NCBI RefSeq assembly: GCF_002952215.1
Contig: NZ_CP022600.1
Span: forward strand, 1,116,001 to 1,180,000
DNA: 64,000 bases
Direction: 5' to 3'
From: Porphyrobacter sp. HT-58-2
GTDB lineage: Bacteria; Pseudomonadota; Alphaproteobacteria; Sphingomonadales; Sphingomonadaceae
Shown: positions 8,439 through 17,105 of the stretch, in pieces
Layout: the number at the start of each line of letters is the position of its first letter
Position numbering within the stretch: the first letter of the stretch is position 1
Notes under the pieces: generated by a model
Database searches by the model: none
What the model saw: only the letters and a program-made list of their open reading frames with translations
Told to the model about the DNA's origin: nothing
Made by a program: the position numbers and the translations under genes

Positions 8439-9212
8439 TCAGGAGGGAATGTAGAGCTGCGCGGCCTTGCCGCCATCGACCGGCAGCGCCACCCCGGTGA
8501 TGTAGCTAGCCGCATCGGAGAGCATGAAAACGATCGCCTCGGCCAGTTCCTCCGGCTCGCCGCCGCGTCGCATCGGGATCGCATCCGCCGTCCTGGAGGC
8601 AAGCTGGGGCGCCTTGGCGGCGAAATCGAGCGTGGCGGCGGTGTTCACCTGCCCCGGCACGATCGCATTGACCCGGATGCCCTGCGGCGCGCCCTCCATT
8701 GCCGCGACCGCAGTGAACTGGATCAGCGCCGCCTTTGAAGCGGAATAGCTGGAGTAATTCGCCATCGCCCTGATCGCAGTGGTCGAGGAGATGTTGACGA
8801 TCGATCCCGAGCCTTGCGCCGCCATCACCGCCATTGCTGCCTTGGTGCCGACGAACACGGCATCGGCGTTGACCGCGAAGTCCTTGCGCCAATGCTCGAG
8901 CTTGAGCCGCGATATCGGCGCATAGTGGGTCGACATGGCGTTGTTGACCAGCATGTCGAGCCGCCCGTGACATGCCGCGATGTCGGCGATCAATGCCTCG
9001 AAAGCGGGAAAGTCCGTCACGTCGAGTGTAACGGCCTCGATCTTGCCGCCTTCACCCGCGATCCGTGCTCGCGCGGTTTCGAGCTGCTCGGGGCGTCGGC
9101 CGCAGATGACCACCTGAGCCCCGCGCCGGGCCAGCAGCGCGGCGGTGGCCAGCCCGATTCCGTCGCTGCCCCCTGTCACCAGCGCGACCTTGTCCGCCAG
9201 ATCCTGCTGCAT
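8439..9212 (-). CDS. short-chain dehydrogenase/reductase (SDR)
   Basis: A 257-residue classical SDR: TGGSDGIG cofactor motif, NNAMS in place of NNAG, catalytic Ser in NISSTT, Tyr-Lys in YSASK, and ITGVALPVDGG at the end. ATG 9212 follows GGGAGAAAGCC. It is the first gene of the minus-strand unit SDR-KstD-like-VOC and is divergent from another SDR at 9356. The pair shares a 143-bp AT-rich promoter region that contains operator site B. Confidence 0.87.
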   Translation of the reverse strand: MQQDLADKVALVTGGSDGIGLATAALLARRGAQVVICGRRPEQLETARARIAGEGGKIEAVTLDVTDFPAFEALIADIAACHGRLDMLVNNAMSTHYAPISRLKLEHWRKDFAVNADAVFVGTKAAMAVMAAQGSGSIVNISSTTAIRAMANYSSYSASKAALIQFTAVAAMEGAPQGIRVNAIVPGQVNTAATLDFAAKAPQLASRTADAIPMRRGGEPEELAEAIVFMLSDAASYITGVALPVDGGKAAQLYIPS

Positions 9213-9303
9213 GGCTTTCTCCCGTTCCGCGCCGTCATTGCGATTTATCGGGGCGCGATTGAAAAACGCAATTGACGTATATAATACTCTAGTGTCAAGC
9301 TGA

Positions 9304-9333
9304 CGCGTAAATTTTTAATGCTCTGATTACGAA
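9304..9333. promoter_or_regulatory. island operator site B (30-bp inverted repeat, one weak arm)
   Basis: CGCGTAA at 9304-9310 faces TTACGAA at 9327-9333, with the same 16-bp spacer as the other island sites but a degenerate right half. It lies between the divergent SDR genes at 9212 and 9356, only 22 bp upstream of the plus-strand start. It is the least regular of the six. Confidence 0.55.
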
Positions 9334-9355
9334 TTTCGTAGAATAGGACAATCCG

Positions 9356-10117
9356 ATGGCTGATCTTTCCGGCAAGGTGGCACTGGTGACCGGAGCCGGA
9401 CAGGGCGTCGGGCAAGGCATTGCACTCGCACTGGCGGCCGCAGGAGCAGCAGTGGCTGTGACCGGCCGGACGCTCGCCAAGCTTGAGCAGACCTGCGCGC
9501 TTATTGCCAAGCGCGGGGGCAAGGCACTCGCAATCGAAGGCAATGTCAAGGACTCGAGCGATCTTGCCGCCATGGTCGAACGCACTGCGGAAGAGCTCGG
9601 CGGGCTCGATATTCTCGTTAACAATGCGCAGGAAGCGCCCAATGGCGCGTTGCTGGAGGTGAGTGACGAGAAATTCATCGCTGGCTTCGAATCCGGCCCG
9701 TTGGCCAGCTTCCGGCTGATGAAGCTCGTCCATCCCCACATGCTTGCGCGGGGAGGCGGGGTGATCGTCAATCTGGCTTCGTCGGCGGGCATCCGCTGGG
9801 ACATGAGCGGCTACGGCGCCTACGGCGCCGTCAAGCAAGCCACTCGCGTGCTCAGCCGCGCCGCGGCAGCAGAATGGGGGCGCGATGGCATCCGCGTGCT
9901 GACCATTGCGCCGCACGCCGAGAGTCCGGGCCTCAAATGGTGGGTGGCGAACAACCCCGACGAAGCCGAAGCCTTTTTCCGGACGATCCCGCTGGGTCGC
10001 ATCGGGCGCCTGGAGGAGGATGTCGGCAGGGCAGTTGCTGCCTTGTGTTCGGATGATTTCGGCTACCTAACCGGGGCGACTATCCCGCTCGACGGCGGCC
10101 AGGCCAACTTCGACTGA
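9356..10117 (+). CDS. short-chain dehydrogenase/reductase (SDR)
   Basis: A 253-residue SDR with TGAGQGVG, NNAQ in place of NNAG, Ser in LASSAG, Tyr-Lys in YGAVK and the terminal LTGATIPLDGG. ATG 9356 follows AGGACAATCCG. It is followed by an EthD-domain gene 7 bp downstream, so the two are probably one transcript. Substrate unknown; context puts it among the alcohol/ketone steps of the island. Confidence 0.87.
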   Translation: MADLSGKVALVTGAGQGVGQGIALALAAAGAAVAVTGRTLAKLEQTCALIAKRGGKALAIEGNVKDSSDLAAMVERTAEELGGLDILVNNAQEAPNGALLEVSDEKFIAGFESGPLASFRLMKLVHPHMLARGGGVIVNLASSAGIRWDMSGYGAYGAVKQATRVLSRAAAAEWGRDGIRVLTIAPHAESPGLKWWVANNPDEAEAFFRTIPLGRIGRLEEDVGRAVAALCSDDFGYLTGATIPLDGGQANFD

Positions 10118-10124
10118 GCGGGCA

Positions 10125-10826
10125 ATGGAGAAGCTCGTCTGTCTCCTGTGGGCCGAAGCGGGGGTGGATCGCGAGCGGTTCAACGCCGGGCTGCTCGAAC
10201 GCCTGCCAACGGCGCTGGCCGATGCCGGAGCCAGCCGCATCCGCCTCAATGTCGAGGACGCGGGGGTCGCTGCGGGAGCGCCGCTGCGTCAGTCACGCGG
10301 CCCGCGCCAGCATGATGCGGTGGTGCAGTTCTGGGTGCCATCTGCCAACCATCTGCTGCGGCAAGACATCGATGACGTGCTCGATAGCCTCTGCGTGTCA
10401 TGGCATGGTTGGGTGGTGGCGGAATCGATCATCATCGCCAATACGGCCCACCCTCCGGTGCGCGGCGAGCGGACGCGCGGATGGGCGCAGATGGCCTTTC
10501 TGACCTTGCCCGCAAGGCTCGGGCGTGAAGACTGGCTGGAAATCTGGCAGGATCACCACACGCTTGTCGCGATCGAGACCCAGGCCAATTTCGAATATGT
10601 GCAGAACGTGGTGGTTCGCGCGATCACCCTCGGTGCGCCGCCCTATGTCGCGATTGTCGAGGAATGCTTCGAACAGGCCGCGCTGACCGATCCCTTTGCG
10701 TTTTTCGACGCGGCCGGCGACCCGCAGCGGTTCAAGGCCAACCTCGATCGGATGATGGCAAGCTGCGACCGCTTCATCGACCGTGGCACGATCGATGTTA
10801 TCCCCACAGGGCAATACAGTTTCTGA
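10125..10826 (+). CDS. EthD-domain protein
   Basis: A 233-residue protein with two halves that each look like a ferredoxin-like EthD unit: KLVCLLWAEAGVDRERFNAGLLERL at the start and GREDWLEIWQDHHTLVAIETQ in the middle. EthD was named from the ethyl tert-butyl ether degradation cluster; the dimeric alpha-beta barrel is often small and its biochemical function is mostly unresolved. At 233 residues this protein is about twice the basic domain, consistent with an internal duplication. Co-transcribed with the SDR at 9356. Confidence 0.75.
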   Translation: MEKLVCLLWAEAGVDRERFNAGLLERLPTALADAGASRIRLNVEDAGVAAGAPLRQSRGPRQHDAVVQFWVPSANHLLRQDIDDVLDSLCVSWHGWVVAESIIIANTAHPPVRGERTRGWAQMAFLTLPARLGREDWLEIWQDHHTLVAIETQANFEYVQNVVVRAITLGAPPYVAIVEECFEQAALTDPFAFFDAAGDPQRFKANLDRMMASCDRFIDRGTIDVIPTGQYSF

Positions 10827-10875
10827 TCTCAGTTGCGACGCGATTATCGGCTGACGCTGCGCAAAAATCACTCTT

Positions 10876-10905
10876 TGCGTAAAAAAATTGACTAGGAAAT
10901 CCGCA
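10876..10905. promoter_or_regulatory. island operator site C (30-bp inverted repeat)
   Basis: TGCGTAA at 10876-10882 faces the imperfect half ATCCGCA at 10899-10905. It is upstream of the long plus-strand operon beginning at 10965. The surrounding sequence is much more AT-rich than the genes. Confidence 0.68.
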
Positions 10906-10964
10906 AGACGCCGCTATAGTGAAGCGCAACGACGGCAATGCGTCGACTCGTGGGAGGGAATGGA

Positions 10965-11834
10965 ATGGCATCGAAGGTGGCGCTTGTCACCGGTGCGAGC
11001 CGTGGTGCAGGCCGCGGCATCGCGCGCGGCTTCGGGGAAATGGGCTATACGGTCTATGTAACGGGCCGCACCCTTGCGCCGGGCGATGCCAAGGGCTGGG
11101 ACGGCACAGTGCTGCCCGGGACGGTCGCGGAGACCGCCGCCGAAGTCACCGCCGCAGGCGGCGCCGGGATCCCGGTGATGTGCGACCATGCCGACGATGC
11201 GCAGGTGGCCGCGCTGTTCGCGCAGATCGCCGAGGAGCAGGGCCGGCTCGATGTGCTGGTCAACAATGCGACTTTTATCCACCACCAGTTGATCGAGAAG
11301 AAGCCCTTCTGGGAGAAGGATCTCGATGCGGTAAGGATCCTCGATGTCGGTCTGCGTTCCGCCTATGTCGCCAGCTGGCACGCGGCGCGGATGATGGTGC
11401 CGCAGGGCTCGGGCGTGATCGCTTTCGGTTCGTCCTTCGGGGGGTCGTGCTATATGCACGGGCCGGCCTACGGGGCGCAAAAGGCGGGCGTCGATAAGTT
11501 CGCGCACGACATGGAGCATGATCTGCGCGGCACCGGTGTGATCGCGGTGTCGATCTGGATGGGGCCGCTGGTCACCGAGCGATCGCTGATCGCGCAGAAG
11601 ACCAATCCCGAGCAGTACGAAGGCTTCATCGAGGCAGCCGAGAACCCCGAATTCACCGCGCACATCATCGACGCCATCGCCGCTGCGCCCAATCGTGACG
11701 ACCTTTCGGGGCAGACTCTGATCGGTGCCGAAATCGCGAAGGTGCTGGGTGTCACCGACCGCGGCAAGGACAAGCCGAGCTACCGCGAAATGCTCGGCAG
11801 TCCGCGCCCAAAGAACCCGGCCGCCGTTTATTGA
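10965..11834 (+). CDS. short-chain dehydrogenase/reductase (SDR), extended C-terminus
   Basis: A 289-residue SDR with TGASRGAG, NNAT in place of NNAG, Ser in FGSSFG and Tyr-Lys in YGAQK. The C-terminal part is longer than in its neighbours and contains LSGQTLIGAEIAKVLG, as in the DHRS1-like SDR group. ATG 10965 is preceded by GGGAGGGAATGG; an in-frame upstream start at 10938 lacks such a site. It opens an operon of eight genes (10965-20690) in which most genes overlap or lie within about 40 bp. Confidence 0.87.
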   Translation: MASKVALVTGASRGAGRGIARGFGEMGYTVYVTGRTLAPGDAKGWDGTVLPGTVAETAAEVTAAGGAGIPVMCDHADDAQVAALFAQIAEEQGRLDVLVNNATFIHHQLIEKKPFWEKDLDAVRILDVGLRSAYVASWHAARMMVPQGSGVIAFGSSFGGSCYMHGPAYGAQKAGVDKFAHDMEHDLRGTGVIAVSIWMGPLVTERSLIAQKTNPEQYEGFIEAAENPEFTAHIIDAIAAAPNRDDLSGQTLIGAEIAKVLGVTDRGKDKPSYREMLGSPRPKNPAAVY

Positions 11835-11835
11835 C

Positions 11836-13425
11836 ATGGCCGCGCGGTTCCACCTTGCCGACCTGTTCGAGACGGTCGCTGGCACGGTGCCGGACCGGAT
11901 GGCCCTTATCTCCGATTCTGCGCGGCTGACCTTTGCCGATTTGAATGACCGCTGCGACCGCCTCGCTGCGGGGCTCGCGGCGCATGGCATCACGCGTGGC
12001 GACACGGTTGGCCTCTATCTCCAGAACGGCCCCGCCTATATCGAGACCTTCATCGCTGCCTGCAAACTTGGCGCGGTACCCTTCAACGTCAATTACCGCT
12101 ACCGCGCTGAGGAACTGCGCTATCTCTTCGCCAATGCCGATTCTGCGGCGATCATCCATGATGCGGAGTTTGCGCCGCTGATGCGCGAGGTGCGCGGCGA
12201 CGTGCCGACGCTGAAGGTCTCGGTCGCAGTCGCGGATGGTTCACAGGCGGATATTGCGGGCTCAGTCGCCTACGCCGATCTGCTGGCGCATGACCCCGGC
12301 GGGCCGTGGGAACGCAGCGAGGATGATATCCTGCTTTCCTACACCGGCGGCACGACCGGGATGCCCAAGGGCGTGATGTGGCCGCATCGCGCCTTCATTT
12401 TCGCCTGCGCGGGCGGGGCTGGCTTCTTCAACCCGCACGGGCCGATCGCGGTGCCTCAGGACATTGCCTCACGCGCGACTGACAGCTACCCGCTCTCGCT
12501 GTTCCCGCTTGCGCCACTGATGCACATGGCGGCGATGTGGGCTGTATGGAGCGCGCTGCTTAACGGCCTCACAATTATCCTCGACGAAGGCCGCGTGTTC
12601 GATCCCGAGCGCGTGCTCGATACGGCCGAGCGCGAGGGCGCGAGCATGCTGCAATTCGTCGGCGATGCCATGGCTGGCCCACTGCGCGATGCCCTCCGCG
12701 CGCATCCGGGGCGCTGGGACCTGTCCAAGGTAGTGAATCTCGGTTCGGGCGGTGCGGTGTTTTCGCAGCATCTCAAGGACGATCTCAAGGCGCTGTTGCC
12801 CGGTGCGTCGATCACCGACGGCATGGGTTCGACCGAAACTGGCGTGTCCGGTCAGGCCCAGACTTCGGGCGAGGGCATGATGCGGCTGGTCGCCAGCGAT
12901 CAGCAGCAGGTGGTAACCGACGGACGGATCGCCGAGGTGGGCGAGACCGGCTTCGTCGCCCGCGGCGGCAATACGCCGGTCGGCTATTACAATGATCCGG
13001 TGAAGACCGCCGAGACCTTCGTCACTATCGACGGCCGGCTGTGGGCGGTATCGGGCGATGCCGGTCGGCGTGATGCCGACGGGATGATCACGGTCTTCGG
13101 ACGCGGTTCGACCTGCATCAATTCGGGCGGCGAGAAGATCTTCCCCGAGGAAGTCGAGGAAGTGCTGCGCGCCCATCCGGAGATTGCCGACGCGGTCGTG
13201 GCCGGACAGCCGGATCCGCGGTGGGGCGAACGGGTGGTGGCAATCCTTGCCGCGCGTGATCCGGCGACGCTCCCCTCCTATGACGCCATCAAGACCTTCG
13301 CCGCCGAGCGGCTGGCGGGCTACAAGGTGCCCAAGGCGCTGGTGTGGGTCGATGAGGTGCGCCGCTCGCCCGCCGGCAAGCAGGACTACCGCTGGGCCAA
13401 GGAACTGGCAGCCAGCGCGTCATGA
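11836..13425 (+). CDS. acyl-CoA synthetase (AMP-forming ligase)
   Basis: A 529-residue ANL-superfamily ligase converting a carboxylic acid to its CoA thioester through an acyl-adenylate. The P-loop-like motif is SYTGGTTGMPKGV, the adenylate motif GMGSTETG, the hinge region SGDAGRRDADGMITVFGRG and the catalytic C-terminal Lys is in SPAGKQDYRWAKE. The start at 11836 follows the upstream TGA by 1 bp; a longer open frame begins inside the SDR and is rejected. Its stop overlaps the start of a second, different ligase by 4 bp. Two ligases in one operon suggest two acid intermediates. Confidence 0.88.
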   Translation: MAARFHLADLFETVAGTVPDRMALISDSARLTFADLNDRCDRLAAGLAAHGITRGDTVGLYLQNGPAYIETFIAACKLGAVPFNVNYRYRAEELRYLFANADSAAIIHDAEFAPLMREVRGDVPTLKVSVAVADGSQADIAGSVAYADLLAHDPGGPWERSEDDILLSYTGGTTGMPKGVMWPHRAFIFACAGGAGFFNPHGPIAVPQDIASRATDSYPLSLFPLAPLMHMAAMWAVWSALLNGLTIILDEGRVFDPERVLDTAEREGASMLQFVGDAMAGPLRDALRAHPGRWDLSKVVNLGSGGAVFSQHLKDDLKALLPGASITDGMGSTETGVSGQAQTSGEGMMRLVASDQQQVVTDGRIAEVGETGFVARGGNTPVGYYNDPVKTAETFVTIDGRLWAVSGDAGRRDADGMITVFGRGSTCINSGGEKIFPEEVEEVLRAHPEIADAVVAGQPDPRWGERVVAILAARDPATLPSYDAIKTFAAERLAGYKVPKALVWVDEVRRSPAGKQDYRWAKELAASAS

Positions 13426-15086
13426 GCCAGATCGATCCCGTCTTTGCCGCTGTCACCGCGCCGGGCACGCCGTTCGAACTGGTCGAGCGCGACGGCCTGC
13501 TGCAATTCGCCAACGCCGCGCCCGATCTGGCGCTGATGATCGATTCCGCCCGGCGGCACGGCGACAAGACCTTCCTCGTCGATTTTTCCTCCGACGGCAG
13601 CGAGCGGCGGCTGACTTTCGAACAGGTTTTCGTCTGGCGTGACGAGCTGGCCCCGATGCTCGGCATCAGGCGCGGTGATCGCGTGGCGATCTGCATGCGG
13701 AACCGCGCGGAATGGATCGTCGCCTTCATGGCAGTGATCAAGGCGGGCGGGGTGGCAGCACTGCTCAACAGCCGCGGCTCTCCGGCCGAGCTGGTGGCGA
13801 TGATCGACGAGGTGACGCCGCAAGTGGTGCTGGCGGACAGCCGCCGCGCCGCGCTGATACGCGAGGGCGGTTATCAAGGGCGGATGCTCGACCTGACCCG
13901 GCCGTTCGGCGAAGCGGAAATCGCCCGCCGCGCCGCCGCGCCAGTAGAGCCGACCCTTGCGACGCCGCTCGATCCGGCCGCGATCCTGTTCACCTCGGGG
14001 ACCACAGGCCGCGTCAAGGGCGCGGTGCTGACCCATCGCAGCCTGATCACCGGGCTGATGCTGATGCAGCTGTCGGGTGCGATGGTGCTGCACAACATGG
14101 CCCGCGCACACGGAATGGAGCCTGCGCAGCTGGTCGCCGCGATGCCGCAACAGGCGGTGCTGCTGGTCTATCCGCTGTTTCATATCTCGGGCCTTGGCGC
14201 GGCTTTCCTGTCGCCGCTGTTCGCCGGCTCCAAGGTCGTGATCATGCGCCGCTGGGACGCGGAAGAAGCAGCGCGCCTGATCGCGGCGGAGAAGATCACC
14301 ATGTTCTCCGCGGTGCCGACGATGCTGTGGGATCTGCTCCACCGCGCAAAGCCGGGCGAGGCTGATCTCAGCTCGCTGCGCAACATCGCCTCGGGCGGGC
14401 AGGCGCTGCCGGTCAACCTGCTCGATGCGATCCGCGAGGCCTGTCCGCAGGCGGTGATGGGCACCGGCTACGGTATGACCGAGGCTTCTGGCTCACTCGC
14501 CCAGGCGGTGGGCGAGGACTTCCTGAGAAAACGCTCGTCTGCCGGGCGGGTGCTGCCGCTGGCGCAGGTGCGAATCGTCGCGCCGGATGGGACGGTTCAA
14601 CCGACCGGCGCAAGCGGCGAAATCCAGCTCAAGGGCGCGATGGTGATGGCCGGATATTGGAACCGGCCCGAAGACACCGCTGCCGCCTTCACCGAGGATG
14701 GCTGGCTGCGCACCGGCGATGTCGGCTACATCGACGAGGAAGGCTACATCTTCATCGTCGACCGGGTGAAGGACATGGTCATCTCGGGCGGCGAGAACAT
14801 CTACTGCGCCGAGGTTGAACGCGTGCTGGGCGAACTCGGTGGAGTCGGCGAATGCGCGGCCTTCGGCATCCCGGACGAACGGCTCGGCGAATTGCTGGTC
14901 GCGGTGGTGCGCGGTGAAGGGCTGACGGAAGCGCAAGTCAAGGCCTGGGTCGGCGAACGGCTGGCGCGCTACAAGGCACCCGGCCACGTTGCGATCGTGA
15001 GCGAGCCGTTACCGCGCAATCACGTCGGCAAGGTCGACAAGATCGTCCTGCGCGCCGCCTGGCCGAAGCTTTACGGAGAGCAATGA
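13422..15086 (+). CDS. acyl-CoA synthetase (AMP-forming ligase), second
   Basis: A 554-residue ANL ligase with FTSGTTGRVKGAVLTHRS, GTGYGMTEASG, the hinge aspartate segment RTGDVGYIDEEGY followed by DRVKDMVISGGENIYCAEVE, and the C-terminal catalytic Lys in NHVGKVDK. This is closer to the long-chain/aryl acid ligase type than the preceding enzyme. It overlaps the upstream ligase by 4 bp and is followed by the amidohydrolase after 1 bp, indicating tight co-translation. Confidence 0.88.
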   Translation: MSQIDPVFAAVTAPGTPFELVERDGLLQFANAAPDLALMIDSARRHGDKTFLVDFSSDGSERRLTFEQVFVWRDELAPMLGIRRGDRVAICMRNRAEWIVAFMAVIKAGGVAALLNSRGSPAELVAMIDEVTPQVVLADSRRAALIREGGYQGRMLDLTRPFGEAEIARRAAAPVEPTLATPLDPAAILFTSGTTGRVKGAVLTHRSLITGLMLMQLSGAMVLHNMARAHGMEPAQLVAAMPQQAVLLVYPLFHISGLGAAFLSPLFAGSKVVIMRRWDAEEAARLIAAEKITMFSAVPTMLWDLLHRAKPGEADLSSLRNIASGGQALPVNLLDAIREACPQAVMGTGYGMTEASGSLAQAVGEDFLRKRSSAGRVLPLAQVRIVAPDGTVQPTGASGEIQLKGAMVMAGYWNRPEDTAAAFTEDGWLRTGDVGYIDEEGYIFIVDRVKDMVISGGENIYCAEVERVLGELGGVGECAAFGIPDERLGELLVAVVRGEGLTEAQVKAWVGERLARYKAPGHVAIVSEPLPRNHVGKVDKIVLRAAWPKLYGEQ

Positions 15087-15087
15087 G

Positions 15088-15954
15088 ATGGGTTTCCCCA
15101 AGGACATCGGCATCATCGACTGCATGCTCGGCATTCCCGAGGCCGAGGACCGCTCCGACTGGTTCACCGCCTTCCGGCCGCTGATCAAGGACGCCGAGAC
15201 GCTCCAGCAGTTTTCCATGCCCGCGCAATACATGTTCAAGGACGTACCCCAGACCGGCCATGCCGACGACTACGTCACATGGACGGTCGAGCAGATGGAC
15301 AAGCACGGCATCGCCCAGGCGCTGATCGGCTGGAACGAGAACGCCACCTCGCGCCGCGCCAAGGAAATGTATGGCGACCGGTTCTTCTTCGATCTGCCCT
15401 GCGATCCCAACAAGGGGATGGAGGAAGTGCGCCGCATCAAGCGCATCCATGCCGAAGTGGGCCTGTCGGCGATCAGCGTGTTCCCCGCCGGCACGCTGCC
15501 GCAGGTGGCGATCAATCACAAATACATGTTCCCGCTCTACGCCTGCGCGGTCGAACTCGACATCCCGATCTGCCTCAATGTCGGCATTCCGGGCCCGCGC
15601 ATCCCGATGGAAACGCAGAAGGTCGAGCATCTCGACGAGGTGTGCTGGTTTTTCCCCGACCTGAAAATCGTGATGCGCCACGGAGCCGAGCCGTGGCAGG
15701 ATCTCGCGGTCAAGCTGATGCTGAAGTGGCCGAACCTCTACTATTCGACCAGCGCCTTCGCCCCCAAGCACTACCCCAAGGCGATCATCGACTACGCCAA
15801 CACGCGCGGCGCGGACAAGATCATCTACGCCGGATACTTCCCGATGGGCCTCAGCCTCGAGCGGATCATGTCCGACATGGAGAACGTGCCGCTCAAGGAC
15901 GAGGTGTGGCCCAAGTTCCTGCGCGACAATGCACGCCGGGTTTTCAAGCTCTGA
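15088..15954 (+). CDS. amidohydrolase family 2 (metal-dependent hydrolase/decarboxylase)
   Basis: A 288-residue TIM-barrel protein of the amidohydrolase-2 (ACMSD-like) group. The start IGIIDCMLGIP replaces the usual D-x-H-x-H metal motif, so the N-terminal His pair is missing. Later features are present: IMRHGAEPW, and DKIIYAGYFPMGL near the C-terminus, where related enzymes have the final Asp. Such proteins occur in degradation clusters as C-C hydrolases or decarboxylases, but loss of the metal-ligand pair makes the reaction uncertain. ATG 15088 follows GGAGAG with an 8-nt gap. Confidence 0.8.
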   Translation: MGFPKDIGIIDCMLGIPEAEDRSDWFTAFRPLIKDAETLQQFSMPAQYMFKDVPQTGHADDYVTWTVEQMDKHGIAQALIGWNENATSRRAKEMYGDRFFFDLPCDPNKGMEEVRRIKRIHAEVGLSAISVFPAGTLPQVAINHKYMFPLYACAVELDIPICLNVGIPGPRIPMETQKVEHLDEVCWFFPDLKIVMRHGAEPWQDLAVKLMLKWPNLYYSTSAFAPKHYPKAIIDYANTRGADKIIYAGYFPMGLSLERIMSDMENVPLKDEVWPKFLRDNARRVFKL

Positions 15955-15992
15955 ACGACTGACGGACAACCGGCGAGGCCGGGGAGGACAAG

Positions 15993-17093
15993 ATGACTGA
16001 TACCGCAACCGATGCCCGCACCGCGCCTGTGGCCGTGTGGCAGGTGCTCGAGAAGATGAGCAAGGAGGAGCGCGAGGCGTGGCGCGTGGCGGATATCGCC
16101 AACCGTCGCCCGGCCGCCGAGCGCAATCTCGACATCGGCTATCCGTTCGGCTGGTATCCCTTCATGCTCGGCCGCGATCTGGCGGTAGGCGAGGTCAAGC
16201 CAGCGCGCTATTTCGGGCGCGATCTGGCGGTCTGGCGCGGCGAAGACGGGCAGGCGCGCATGATGGACGCCTATTGCAAGCACCTCGGCGCGCATATGGG
16301 CCACGGCGGCAAGGTGCACGGCAACCTGCTCGAATGCCCGTTCCACGCTTGGCGCTATGACGGCGAGGAAGGGGTGGTCAAGGAGATTCCCTACGCCAAG
16401 GCGATCCCTCCGCAGGTCAAGCGCAAGTGTACCCGCACCTGGCACATCCGCGAAGCCAACCAGTGGCTGTGGGTCTGGTATCACCCCGAAGATGCAGCGC
16501 CGATCTACGACGTGGTCGAACTGCCCGAAGCCAGCGATCCCGACTGGACGCCCTACGACATCGTCGAATGGAAGATCTTCGGCTCGATCCAGAACATGGC
16601 CGAGAACGGGGTCGATTTCGCCCACTTCAAGTTCATCCACGGGACCGCCGAACTGCCCACCGCCGAGATGGAATGGGGCGAGTGGGACCGCGCTTCGGTA
16701 GTGCGGGCCAAGATGGGCACCCCCAAGGGCATGGTCGACGGGGCGATCACCAGCGCCGCGATGGGGCCGGGGCAGGCCTGGGTGCGTTTCACCGGCATCT
16801 GCGAGACCCTGCTGGTCGCCTGCATCATCCCGGTCGAGCAGGACGAGCTGCAGGTGATCTACTGCTACACCCAGCCGCGCGCGCAGGCCGAGGGGCCGAT
16901 GGCAGGGGTCGCCCGCGCGATCATCCGCGACGTCAACAAGCAGCTCGATCAGGACAAGGTGGTGTGGGACCGGATGCGCTACGAACCCCATCCGATCATC
17001 TGCGACGGCGATGGCCCGATCCCGCATTTCCGCAAGTTCTATGCGCGCTTCTACGCCGCCGGTGACGGGGTTCCGGCCTCGCAGCGCAGCTGA
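15993..17093 (+). CDS. Rieske [2Fe-2S] oxygenase, KshA-like (1)
   Basis: A 366-residue terminal oxygenase. The Rieske cluster ligands are C95-x-H97 and C115-x2-H118 with the usual 17-residue gap. The mononuclear-iron site lies in NMAENGVDFAHFKFIHG (N201, D208, H211, H216). Length and layout resemble single-component-oxygenase partners such as KshA (3-ketosteroid 9alpha-hydroxylase oxygenase), which need a separate reductase; no reductase gene is present in the window. ATG 15993 follows GGGGAGGACAAG. It sits mid-operon between the amidohydrolase and an amidase. Confidence 0.88.
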   Translation: MTDTATDARTAPVAVWQVLEKMSKEEREAWRVADIANRRPAAERNLDIGYPFGWYPFMLGRDLAVGEVKPARYFGRDLAVWRGEDGQARMMDAYCKHLGAHMGHGGKVHGNLLECPFHAWRYDGEEGVVKEIPYAKAIPPQVKRKCTRTWHIREANQWLWVWYHPEDAAPIYDVVELPEASDPDWTPYDIVEWKIFGSIQNMAENGVDFAHFKFIHGTAELPTAEMEWGEWDRASVVRAKMGTPKGMVDGAITSAAMGPGQAWVRFTGICETLLVACIIPVEQDELQVIYCYTQPRAQAEGPMAGVARAIIRDVNKQLDQDKVVWDRMRYEPHPIICDGDGPIPHFRKFYARFYAAGDGVPASQRS

Positions 17094-17105
17094 GGAGCAA
17101 GGCCG

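Noticed and set aside
9239..9270. A further TGCG...CGCA inverted pair in the 9.2 kb divergent promoter
   Set aside because: Arms are 32 bp apart end to end, not 30, and only the four outer bases match well; it is probably chance beside site B.
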